Source: Tragulus kanchil
Taxonomy: Eukaryota; Chordata; Mammalia; Artiodactyla; Tragulidae
Length of the DNA stretch: 64,000 nt
Direction: 5' to 3'
Assembly: GCA_022376925.1 (NCBI GenBank)
Contig: JAIOJX010000032.1
Location: 176,873,479 to 176,937,478, forward strand
The translations under genes and the position numbers were made by a program. How positions within the stretch are numbered: the stretch's first letter is position 1; every line of letters starts with the position of its first letter. Below, piece after piece: positions 11,227-21,360 of the stretch. The notes under the pieces are model-generated. The model did no database searches and had not been told where the DNA came from. It was given only the letters and a program-made list of their open reading frames with translations.

Positions 11227-12518
11227 TTCAGATACAAGTTGACCTGATCTCAAAGTTTTCATTTCTGATATTATACTCAGTATGATTTCCTGAATGAAGA
11301 GAAGCTGCTGATTCAGGTTTCTCATCTATAAAATGGGGCAGTAAAAGGTAACTTAAATGCTGATTGGGGGAACTAATGTATCCACACACTACACAGAGCA
11401 GGTGTCCACAGATATTAGTGAGATTTAAACAAGGATCTTCTACAAGCAGAAAGGAGACAAGTGCTCCTGGATTGATAAAGAAAAGAGAATCAAGGAATCA
11501 AAGTCTTCCTCAGGGGCATGTGGTTTTTCATCAGTCATATGGTTTCAAATCGGGTCTGTGTGTGTCTGTGTGTGTGTGTCCCTCAGCTGTGGACAGTAGC
11601 AAGTCCAGCCCCCACCCCAGACCCTCAGCTGTGCCCTCCTCCTCCTCGCCTCCTTACACCATCCCCTTGCCCACTTTCTATGAAACAACAGGAAAGAGTG
11701 AAGAGAAATTTGACAGTGAAGAGATATGGGCTTCAATTTTCCTCCCCATTTCTTCCAGTGTAAAGTCAAGTCTCTTGAACTCTCTGAGATTCAGTTTCTT
11801 CCTGCATAAAATAAATTGGGCTAGATTATTCTAAAATTCTCCAATCTTGGCATCTTCCCTCTTCCCCCTCTCTTTATCCACTTCCTCCTGTTGTCACCTA
11901 CTATCTAAGAAGTTCAAAGAACACAAGTGGAAGATACTCTCAGAGAGAACACCAACGCTGGGTTCTCCCCAAGATTCTCCAGATAGAAGAAGGGCCACAC
12001 CTCTCAGCTGGCACTGAGAGTGTCTGGAGTAAGAAAAATCCAGGTAGCACCCTGCTCTGGAGAGCGTCTCCAGCAAAGACTGGCCCCGAGGAAGATCCTA
12101 CGGTGGGAGCCCTGATGGATGCCGCCTACTGCCCACCTGTGGGTGCCCTTCCCCCACATACTTTCTGTCAAGGAACAAACAAAACCTAGGAGTAGGATTT
12201 ACAGATAAGAGAGGGGAAGATGAGACCTAGGAAAACTGGGAAGTGAGGAAAGAGGAAGATAGAAGATGGAGAGAAAGTGGAAGTCAGGGAAAAAGAAGCA
12301 AAGAGGAGGAGGTAGGAGGGCATCAAAGAAACAATGGGCGGAGAGTAGGAGACAGGGCATGTTTAAGAGTAAACACCGAGGTTCCTGGACTTCATTGTTT
12401 GCATCCTTAAGTCTGTAGTCTCTACTAATACCAGCTGGAGCTGATTGTATCTTTATGAGCCACCACATCCCTGCCCTTTCCCTTACTCAGTCCTCAGCAT
12501 CGCCCTGCAGGCGGGACT
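11227..12518. other. Non-coding; TG stub and long purine-rich stretch
   Basis: Contains a short TG tract near 11552-11580 and a strongly purine-biased segment at 12205-12335. The 156-codon frame at 11364-11834 (plus) runs across low-complexity Ser/Pro sequence and overlaps opposing frames, so it is not called. Confidence 0.45.
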
Positions 12519-12725
12519 GTTGTTGGTTGTTTAGTCTCTATGTCATGTATGACCCTTTGCGACCCCATGGGTTGTAGCCTGCCAGTCTCCTCCGTCCATG
12601 GGATTCTCCAGGCAAGAAGAGTGGGCTGCCATTTCCTTCTTCAGGGGAATCTTCCTGCCCCAGGGATTAAACTGCCTCTCCTGATGGGTAAGTAGATCTT
12701 TCACTGCTTAGCCACCAGGGAAGCC
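12519..12725 (-). mobile_element. Bov-tA SINE (SINE A)
   Basis: Reads on the plus strand as Bov-A part ('tgaccctttgcgaccccatg', 'ccgtccatgggattctccag') then tRNA part ending CTTAGCCACCAGGGAAGCC. The 814-bp duplication begins inside it, at about 12627. Confidence 0.9.
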
Positions 12726-14239
12726 AGGGCAGGACTGTTATTTGTCGCCATCGTCAGGACACTGAGTCTTAGACAAGATCATTTTCTTAAAGCTGCTTGC
12801 AGGTGGGCCCACAGTTAGGCCCGTCTGATGCCAGAATCCAGGACCATCTATCCAGCTGGGCTGCCTCCAAGTTCAACCTTATTAACACCCGTAAAGTTCA
12901 TACACACTCTAAACTCTGAAGCAGGGAAGTCAATTAGAATGAGTAAGGGGAAACCGTGCTGCCTGAACCACACATGCCAACTGACCTGGGGGCAAGGCCT
13001 CCAATACCCCCAGAATATTTCTTTTTGTTCCGTAATTTCAGGCTAGAAAATTCAACCTCTCCTAGAATATTAGACCTAGGATGCAGATGTGACAGCAACT
13101 CTAGCAATTCATGTCTTTGTTAATTCCTTAATTCATTGTTAACCACTAATATCTGACCAGCTGGGTGTGCCAGCTCTCGGGCATAAACCGTATTAAATCA
13201 GGACAAATTCTGCCTTCCAGAAGTTTAACTATGCAGTGAGAGACTTTACATATATGTTTAAACATCTCTTTAAAAAGAGTTTTAAAATGAAATTTAAAAA
13301 GGAAAAGTGTCAGACAACCTTCAGAATCTGATGTGTGTTTTAGTTGCTCAGTCACGTCTGGTTCACTGTGACCCCGTGGACTATAGCCTGCCAGGTTCCT
13401 GTGTCCATGGGATTTTCCAGGCAAGAATACTAGAGGGGTTTGCCATTTCCTTCTTCAGGGGAATCTTCCTGCCCCAGGGATTAAACTGCCTCTCCTGATG
13501 GGTAAGTAGATCTTTCACTGCTTAGCCACCAGGGAAGCCAGGGCAGGACTGTTATTTGTCGCCATCGTCAGGACACTGAGTCTTAGACAAGATCATTTTC
13601 TTAAAGCTGCTTGCAGGTGGGCCCACAGTTAGGCCCGTCTGATGCCAGAATCCAGGACCATCTATCCAGCTGGGCTGCCTCCAAGTTCAACCTTATTAAC
13701 ACCCGTAAAGTTCATACACACTCTAAACTCTGAAGCAGGGAAGTCAATTAGAATGAGTAAGGGGAAACCGTGCTGCCTGAACCACACATGCCAACTGACC
13801 TGGGGGCAAGGCCTCCAATACCCCCAGAATATTTCTTTTTGTTCCGTAATTTCAGGCTAGAAAATTCAACCTCTCCTAGAATATTAGACCTAGGATGCAG
13901 ATGTGACAGCAACTCTAGCAATTCATGTCTTTGTTAATTCCTTAATTCATTGTTAACCACTAATATCTGACCAGCTGGGTGTGACAGCTCTCAGGCATAA
14001 ACCGTATTAAATCAGGTCAAATTCTGCCTTCCAGTAGTTTAACTATGCACTAAGAGACTTTACATATATGTTTAAACATCTCTTTAAAAAGAGTTTTAAA
14101 ATGAAATTTAAAAAGGAAAAGTGTCAGACAACCTTCAGAATCTGATGTGTGTTTTAGTTGCTCAGTCACGTCTGGTTCACTGTGACCCCGTGGACTATAG
14201 CCTGCCAGGTTCCTGTGTCCATGGGATTTTCCAGGCAAG
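12627..14239. repeat. Tandem duplication 3 (period 814), SINE-bounded
   Basis: Copy 1 is 12627-13425 and copy 2 is 13441-14239. Both breakpoints lie at corresponding places of same-orientation Bov-tA SINEs, making a hybrid SINE between the copies. The copies match almost everywhere, but six substitutions cluster in one stretch of about 70 bases (copy 1 about 13170-13236 against copy 2 about 13984-14050). Shorter period and breakpoint context set it apart from the other 19 units. Confidence 0.96.
13332..13539 (-). mobile_element. Hybrid Bov-tA SINE (B front, A back)
   Basis: The plus-strand left part ('gttgctcagtcacgtctggt' to 'gggattttccaggcaag') is identical to SINE B at 14147. The right part ('tgccatttccttcttcaggg' to 'agccaccagggaagcc') is identical to SINE A at 12519. 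The crossover zone 13426-13440 matches neither parent exactly. Confidence 0.88.
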
Positions 14240-14342
14240 GACACTGGAGTGGGTAGCCACTTTCCCTTCTCCAGGGGATCTTTCTGACCCAGAGACTGAA
14301 CGCAGGTCTCCTACGTTGCCGGAGGGTTCTTTACCATCTGAG
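14147..14342 (-). mobile_element. Bov-tA SINE (SINE B)
   Basis: Minus-strand Bov-tA: Bov-A part, then 'cacttcccttctcc'-type middle and a tRNA part ending GGTTCTTTACCATCTGAG. Its right end lies inside tandem duplication 4, whose copy 1 begins at 14301. Confidence 0.87.
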
Positions 14343-16495
14343 TAAAGAAGAGGATAAGAGTATAGCAGAGTATAGGTAAGCTTTATTACGAGTCTTGCCT
14401 CTGTTATAGAGCTTCTTTGAGGTCAAATCACCCTTTCAGATCACATGCATTCTCACCTATAAAATGGAACCAATAAGAGTCACAGCCTCAGTCACTACAC
14501 ACACTTGACTGCTTGAGTCTATTTATTTTATCATCAGGGAACAAAACCTGTACATGTCCCAGTTACATTCCAAACAGACAATGTCTTTTTTTTCCCCCGA
14601 TTCTATCTTGACTCTATTTTCTTATCTGTAGTTTTTTTTCCTTCCTTTTATTCTTAATAAGTTTAATCAAAGGGACGGTGAACTGGAAAGGGAAAACATG
14701 TCAAAATGCCGAGAATTCTGAAAGTGTATCTTTCCAAATTGTGCAGCTTGGTGTTGGCAGGATGACAAGGGCCCCTACAACCCAGTGCAAACACAGAGCT
14801 GCAAAAGCGTGCAGCTCGCGTGTGCAATATATGTATGTTACGTGCCAAGTGCTAAGCAAGTGCTTTTAAACAAATGACAAATACGATAAGACTCTCAGGA
14901 TAAGGCCAAGTGAGTATGAGGGCTTTCTAGATTCTGATGTGGACATGTGCTCCTCTCCCCTCTGCCTGGCAGCCAGGACCACGCCAGAGGCCACCTAACC
15001 TCCCCTTAGCGCCACGGCCACTCTCTCTACAGACTTGTGTCCAGCGGTATGCAGACCCATGCACACACCATCAGGAAAACGCGACTCCATTTAAATATTA
15101 AGCATCTGCGCTTAAACGATCTCGGACCGCACATTTTTCCCCAATCAGCTTCACAAACTTAACTAATAATTTCATTCCCGGCATGACAAAGCCACTAGCT
15201 CCTGCCAACAGCAACTTAAATTGAACAGGTCAGAAAAATCCCCTTGTCTGCGGATGCCATCAGTTAAGAAAGAGAAGGGATGGCAAAGTGAAAGGGAAAA
15301 CGCCGCGATTCTTTTATGTGAAGATTACATTTTAAAATAACCAACTAACCGTCTGCACTTTTCCTGGGCCTGACGTCTCGAAACGCATTAGAAAAGTTTT
15401 AAGAATCGCAGGTCTCCTACGTTGCCGGAGGGTTCTTTACCATCTGAGTAAAGAAGAGGATAAGAGTATAGCAGAGTATAGGTAAGCTTTATTACGAGTC
15501 TTGCCTCTGTTATAGAGCTTCTTTGAGGTCAAATCACCCTTTCAGATCACATGCATTCTCACCTATAAAATGGAACCAATAAGAGTCACAGCCTCAGTCA
15601 CTACACACACTTGACTGCTTGAGTCTATTTATTTTATCATCAGGGAACAAAACCTGTACATGTCCCAGTTACATTCCAAACAGACAATGTCTTTTTTTTC
15701 CCCCGATTCTATCTTGACTCTATTTTCTTATCTGTAGTTTTTTTTCCTTCCTTTTATTCTTAATAAGTTTAATCAAAGGGACGGTGAACTGGAAAGGGAA
15801 AACATGTCAAAATGCCGAGAATTCTGAAAGTGTATCTTTCCAAATTGTGCAGCTTGGTGTTGGCAGGATGACAAGGGCCCCTACAACCCAGTGCAAACAC
15901 AGAGCTGCAAAAGCGTGCAGCTCGCGTGTGCAATATATGTATGTTACGTGCCAAGTGCTAAGCAAGTGCTTTTAAACAAATGACAAATACGATAAGACTC
16001 TCAGGATAAGGCCAAGTGAGTATGAGGGCTTTCTAGATTCTGATGTGGACATGTGCTCCTCTCCCCTCTGCCTGGCAGCCAGGACCACGCCAGAGGCCAC
16101 CTAACCTCCCCTTAGCGCCACGGCCACTCTCTCTACAGACTTGTGTCCAGCGGTATGCAGACCCATGCACACACCATCAGGAAAACGCGACTCCATTTAA
16201 ATATTAAGCATCTGCGCTTAAACGATCTCGGACCGCACATTTTTCCCCAATCAGCTTCACAAACTTAACTAATAATTTCATTCCCGGCATGACAAAGCCA
16301 CTAGCTCCTGCCAACAGCAACTTAAATTGAACAGGTCAGAAAAATCCCCTTGTCTGCGGATGCCATCAGTTAAGAAAGAGAAGGGATGGCAAAGTGAAAG
16401 GGAAAACGCCGCGATTCTTTTATGTGAAGATTACATTTTAAAATAACCAACTAACCGTCTGCACTTTTCCTGGGCCTGACGTCTCGAAACGCATT
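14301..16495. repeat. Tandem duplication 4 (period 1106)
   Basis: Copy 1 is 14301-15389 and copy 2 is 15407-16495, with no difference that I could find. The spacer is 17 bases (15390-15406). Copy 2 starts in the middle of the tRNA part of SINE B, so 15407-15450 is a headless SINE fragment; that cut has no transpositional meaning. Confidence 0.97.
14880..15389. other. Candidate conserved non-coding segment, CpG-retaining
   Basis: Unlike its surroundings this segment is repeat-free and keeps many CpGs (for example around 15005-15045, 15080-15130, 15170-15182, 15300-15312 and 15370-15386). It has no long open frame. That composition is typical of constrained developmental enhancers, but no conservation was tested. 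Second copy at 15986-16495. Confidence 0.3.
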
Positions 16496-17799
16496 TAGAT
16501 TGATACAGACTGAGGCTGAAGTTCTCGTGCTGAGTAAACAGTCAAGTGTTCTTAATAGGAATTGCAGTTTCTCGACATCTGTTAGGGAAAAGGGAATGGC
16601 GAAACAACAATTTAGAGTGAGATTGGTTTTGTTAAATGCATTTAAATTCCAAGATTAGTGGTGTTCTTTCTTTTTCAATTAGCATTTACTTGTAGAAAGG
16701 TTACAGCTGAAAGGACTGGGAGGAGGTCGGGTGGTTTTTTTCCTCACAGAGAGGGCACTCTACAGCATAGTAAAGCTAAGACAGGAAGAGAGCAGAGACT
16801 AAAAGGAACTCGGAATTGGTGCCAAATCAAGACAGCCGATCATGAAGGGGAAAGCATTCAAAAAAAAAAAAAAAAAAAAAACCCAAAGTAAAATAAAAAT
16901 AAAACAAAGTTGATTCGGGATTGGATTCTCCTGCCCTCTGGGTAGAGAAATCAGGAATTGCTTTGAGAAAATGTAGAGATGTGTATTTTCCAAGCCAGTT
17001 ACTAAATGAAATTTGCATGACTTCCCAAATATATGCCACGGTTCCGTTTGAGTGTATAAAGAGCTGTAACCAGCTCAATTTTTTTTTTTTTTTTGATAGA
17101 AACATAAACAAGACAAAAATGTAGGGAATGTTTCACCTGTTTTACTGCCATTAAATAAACCTCATCTGCTACCAAGCTGTTTTGGGTGACATTTGTTAAA
17201 TAAATACATTTTGCAGGAGACTGGAGCACTAAAGGAAAGAGATGTGCAATCCATGTTCTGGGGTAAATGCAGTTTGCTTCTCAGCACCCTCACCCCTGCC
17301 CTGGGGGCAGAATGAGGTGGTAAAATCAGATTTGTAGTTTCCCATAGGTATTTTGGGTCTAAACTCACACAGCTACAATCAAAAGCACATACTATTATTA
17401 GTAAAGTTTCCTTTAACTCTCTCTCTGCCTCTTCCCCGTTTTTTCTGACTTTGTTGATTTCACAATGGCTTCTTGTTGCCTCTGCAAAACAGCTTTATTC
17501 AGTAGTGGTGTTATTCTTCCTTTAAGGACAAATGTAGTATTTCTTTTGTTCTTCTATATGTTTTCATTTTGTAATCTATTAGCGTGTATATTTTGTGCAT
17601 GGCAGCAACCTTTAATATACAGTTAGATGTTTGTGATATTTTTAAAAACATGTATATTGAATATTTGTTTAATGTAGAAGCAAAATAAAAATAAAACAGA
17701 GTTGAAGTTGATTCTGGATTGGAATCAATCCTGAAGTGAGTATGAGGGCTTTTAATCCCTAGCCAGATTAAAGTCAGACTAATTTTTTATTAATTAAAA
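16496..17799. other. Non-coding, with A22 and T16 runs
   Basis: An A-run at about 16860-16881 and a T-run at 17079-17094 interrupt mixed sequence. The A-run is followed by 'aaaataaaaataaaac' and 'gttgattcgggattgg', and a close relative of that string reappears at about 17683-17722. No gene is visible. Confidence 0.5.
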
Positions 17800-17810
17800 C
17801 TAATAAGTAG

Positions 17811-18083
17811 GGGCTTCCCTTGTGGTCCAGTGGGTAAAGTCGTCACTTTGCAGTGCAAGGGGCACCGGTTCAATCCCTGGTCTGGGAAGATCCCACGTGC
17901 TACAGAGCGGCTGGACTGATGTGTCCAATTACCGAACCAGAGCTCTGGAGCGAATGTGCCCAGACCCAGTGCTCTGCAATGAGAGAGGCCACTGTGGTGG
18001 GAGGTTCACGCAGGCCAAAGAAGAAAGATGGATGAAAATTAATAAATGACAGACCAATAAAAAAGTGGCCAAAATAAAAACAG
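17811..18083 (+). mobile_element. CHR-like SINE with perfect TSD
   Basis: Begins GGGCTTCCCTTGTGGTCCAG, has box B-like 'ggttcaatccctggtctggg', the CHR body ('agagctctggagcgaatgtg', 'aatgagagaggccactgtgg') and an A-rich end. It is flanked by the perfect 11-bp target-site duplication CTAATAAGTAG at 17800-17810 and 18084-18094. Confidence 0.9.
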
Positions 18084-18094
18084 CTAATAAGTAG

Positions 18095-18472
18095 ATAAGA
18101 CAGTTCTCTGGAGTATCTCTGTGGCTCTCCTAAAGGCACCAGGATGGATTATGATTTCTGATGATTTCTTGTGTAAGGTCTCTGCAACTTTGCAGTAATT
18201 TTAATCAGAGAAAGGAATGGGTAAGAAGTTCTGAATGTAGGCCACTGTTATTGTATTAGGTGGAGAGCCAGGCAAAAGTCTTCATGGTCCCCAGCAAAAA
18301 CAGGGAGTTCATGTGATGGTAACTAAAAAGCTAAATGTTTCTAGAACATTCTTCAAGCAGACTTTAGACACCAGGATTCCTTTGTAGGCAGGACTCCTCT
18401 GACTTTTCAGCTGACTTCCTCTGAGGAATTGCATGTACTGATTCTTTTCAATTATCTGTCAATTCTCAACAT
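18095..18472. other. Non-coding, nothing recognised
   Basis: No repeat, open frame or regulatory motif stands out between the CHR SINE and duplication 5. Confidence 0.4.
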
Positions 18473-20510
18473 GCAAATAGAAACATGCATGTCATCACTT
18501 TGGTACTCAGCAACTGATTTCCTCCAAGCACCCAGACCATAAGTGAATGCTGTTCAATATGTTCTCTTCCCTTTTTTAAGTGGAGCTAATATTACTGAGC
18601 AGGTTTTGGTAAGTTTCCAGGAACCCAGTGTGTAGAGATGCAGAATTTTATTTAAGAAGCACACGTTGGTTTGCAAAATACGAACTTAGCCCAACTATTT
18701 CTTTGTTTCATCTTTCTTGTTAGACATCTTTTTTTTTTCTAAAAAACAAAAGAGACTTCATCGGAACACACGTATATACACACAATATTTGGCTAAATTA
18801 TGGTTACTGCTTAGAATGCTTTTAATTATTTTACATGCTTATAATATAAAAAGGATAAAGACAGAGGGCAAAATGGCCCAAAACAATAACTGATAATAAA
18901 TACATTGGCACAATTTACTTGCATTGTCTTCTACGCATATACATTTTAGAGAGCTGAGTTTACTGTATTTTGCTCTTAACTCTCATTAATGTGTCTCTTT
19001 ATACTGTTGAAATGTCCTCATTTACATAGCCTAATATTTATATATAATGCTTTACCTAATCATTCAGCTATTTGAAGGTATTTTTTAGTTTCCCCTTTTT
19101 TCTTCATAATCACAGTAATCCTTAAATAAACCAGTTCATGGAAAATAGCTATCTATGTTAGACTACTTTCTTAGAATGGATTCCTGGAAATAGAATTACT
19201 AGGTCAAAGGGTACCAACATATTTAATGTTCCTGACGCATATTGGCAAATTGCCTTTCATAAAAATTATACCAATTTACCCTCCTGCAATGAGCATATGA
19301 GTGCCTGTCTCACAGCCTCTCCACTGTTGTAAGATTTTGTAAAATGTCTGCAAATTAGAACGGTGACAAAAAATGGTAACCTTTCCCTGAAATAATTTTT
19401 AAACATGCATCAAGCAATAAATTCATTTCAAAAACATTTTAAATGATCAAGAAGTTTCAAAATTTGCTTCCAGAATCTTTTCAATTCTGTCAATTCTAAT
19501 GCAAATAGAAACATGCATGTCATCACTTTGGTACTCAGCAACTGATTTCCTCCAAGCACCCAGACCATAAGTGAATGCTGTTCAATATGTTCTCTTCCCT
19601 TTTTTAAGTGGAGCTAATATTACTGAGCAGGTTTTGGTAAGTTTCCAGGAACCCAGTGTGTAGAGATGCAGAATTTTATTTAAGAAGCACACGTTGGTTT
19701 GCAAAATACGAACTTAGCCCAACTATTTCTTTGTTTCATCTTTCTTGTTAGACATCTTTTTTTTTTCTAAAAAACAAAAGAGACTTCATCGGAACACACG
19801 TATATACACACAATATTTGGCTAAATTATGGTTACTGCTTAGAATGCTTTTAATTATTTTACATGCTTATAATATAAAAAGGATAAAGACAGAGGGCAAA
19901 ATGGCCCAAAACAATAACTGATAATAAATACATTGGCACAATTTACTTGCATTGTCTTCTACGCATATACATTTTAGAGAGCTGAGTTTACTGTATTTTG
20001 CTCTTAACTCTCATTAATGTGTCTCTTTATACTGTTGAAATGTCCTCATTTACATAGCCTAATATTTATATATAATGCTTTACCTAATCATTCAGCTATT
20101 TGAAGGTATTTTTTAGTTTCCCCTTTTTTCTTCATAATCACAGTAATCCTTAAATAAACCAGTTCATGGAAAATAGCTATCTATGTTAGACTACTTTCTT
20201 AGAATGGATTCCTGGAAATAGAATTACTAGGTCAAAGGGTACCAACATATTTAATGTTCCTGACGCATATTGGCAAATTGCCTTTCATAAAAATTATACC
20301 AATTTACCCTCCTGCAATGAGCATATGAGTGCCTGTCTCACAGCCTCTCCACTGTTGTAAGATTTTGTAAAATGTCTGCAAATTAGAACGGTGACAAAAA
20401 ATGGTAACCTTTCCCTGAAATAATTTTTAAACATGCATCAAGCAATAAATTCATTTCAAAAACATTTTAAATGATCAAGAAGTTTCAAAATTTGCTTCCA
20501 GAATCTTTTC
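18473..20510. repeat. Tandem duplication 5 (period 1028)
   Basis: Copy 1 is 18473-19482 and copy 2 is 19501-20510. The 18-base spacer AATTCTGTCAATTCTAAT is a degraded version of the true upstream flank (18455-18472, 'atctgtcaattctcaacat'), as expected from an inaccurate contig start. The unit is AT-rich and without open frames; 19100-19350 (and copy) has old LINE-like phrases ('tttcttagaatggattcctg', 'attactaggtcaaagggtac') of the reverse L1 3' UTR type. Confidence 0.96.
19040..19345 (-). mobile_element. Old L1 3' UTR-like fragment, copy 1
   Basis: Phrases such as 'ggattcctggaaatagaatt', 'actaggtcaaagggtac', 'ttgccaa'-like and 'ccctcctgcaatgagcatat' follow the reverse complement of old L1 3' regions. 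Strongly diverged. A second copy lies at about 20068-20373 through duplication 5. Confidence 0.5.
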
Positions 20511-20578
20511 TAATCAATGAATGCTATAAAACTATAATGCATTATCATACATAGTAGACTGTGTTGTTAGAGAATCTA

Positions 20579-20688
20579 TTCTTTTTTTCAAACTGAAATA
20601 TAGTTAATTTACTACATTGCTTTAGTTTCAGGTATAAAGCAGAGTGATTTAGTTATACATCTGTCTATTTATCTATCCATATTGATGC
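20579..20688 (-). mobile_element. L1 3' UTR fragment
   Basis: Plus strand reads 'tgaaatatagttaatttact', 'gctttagtttcaggtataaa', 'gcagagtgatttagttatac': the reverse complement of the ruminant or mammalian L1 3' UTR. About 110 bases, 5'-truncated. Confidence 0.65.
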
Positions 20689-20689
20689 T

Positions 20690-20928
20690 GAATCTGGCCT
20701 CTGTGTCCTGACACCAAATTAAATCTCAGAGACAGAGTCTGGAATAAAGCAGCAAAGAATAACTTTATTGCTTTAACAGGGGAAGAAGGCCACTGTGGGC
20801 TAAATCCCTCAAAACTGTGTGTCCTATTCTAGAGGGGATAGTGAGGCATTTTATAGTAATTGTTAAAAGAGAGTGTGATAAAGCCATAAAATTCCTTCTG
20901 ACTATTTGATGTGAAAAGTGCACATACC
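20690..20928 (-). mobile_element. LTR fragment, part 1 (endogenous retroviral type)
   Basis: Has the look of a ruminant LTR on the minus strand: 'ctttattgctttaacagggg' gives an AATAAA polyadenylation signal on the minus strand, preceded by 'attaaatctcagagacaga'. It is non-coding, with no retroviral gene nearby. The element appears interrupted by the Bov-tA that follows. Confidence 0.5.
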
Positions 20929-21120
20929 AGTCATTTTCAGTCCTGTCCAACTCTTTGTGACCCCATGGACTGTAGCTTGCAAGGCTCTTCTGTTCCTGGA
21001 ATTTGCCAGGCAAGATTACTAGAGTGGTTAGCCCGTCCCTTCTCCAGGGTATTTTCCTGGCCTAGGGATTGAACCTGGGTCTCCTGCATTGCAAGCAGGT
21101 TCTTTACTTCCTGAGTCTGG
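20929..21120 (-). mobile_element. Bov-tA SINE inserted in an LTR
   Basis: Plus strand reads 'ctctttgtgaccccatggac', 'tgtagcttgcaaggctcttc', 'ttctccagggtattttcctg' and 'gattgaacctgggtctcctg': a minus-strand Bov-tA. LTR-like sequence lies on both sides. Confidence 0.85.
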
Positions 21121-21360
21121 TTGGTGGTGACGGATACTGACGGAGTCAGTATCATTCTCCTTCTTTCTTGTTCCAACTGGTCTGGGATTTATGTGCTTGT
21201 GGGAAGCCTACCATTAACTTCTCCCTCCTGGTAGGGGTTTCAGTGTCTGCAGAACCACTCACAAGTATTGCTGCGCGCATTCCTTGAAGGGAGACTAGGA
21301 CTCTGCCCCAAGGCAGCTCTATTGCTTCCTGAGGGCTCCTCTCTTGTCCCTGCATTCCCT
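21121..21360 (-). mobile_element. LTR-like fragment, part 2
   Basis: Continues with 'ccttctttcttgttccaact' and 'gggagactaggactctgccc', phrases I associate with ruminant LTRs. The link to the 20690 fragment across the SINE is inferred from position and strand. Confidence 0.4.

Noticed and set aside
17811..18083. tRNA gene from the A/B-box-like SINE head (also at the other Bov-tA and CHR heads)
   Set aside because: The tRNA similarity belongs to tRNA-Glu-derived SINEs; the cloverleaf is degenerate and continuous with SINE bodies.
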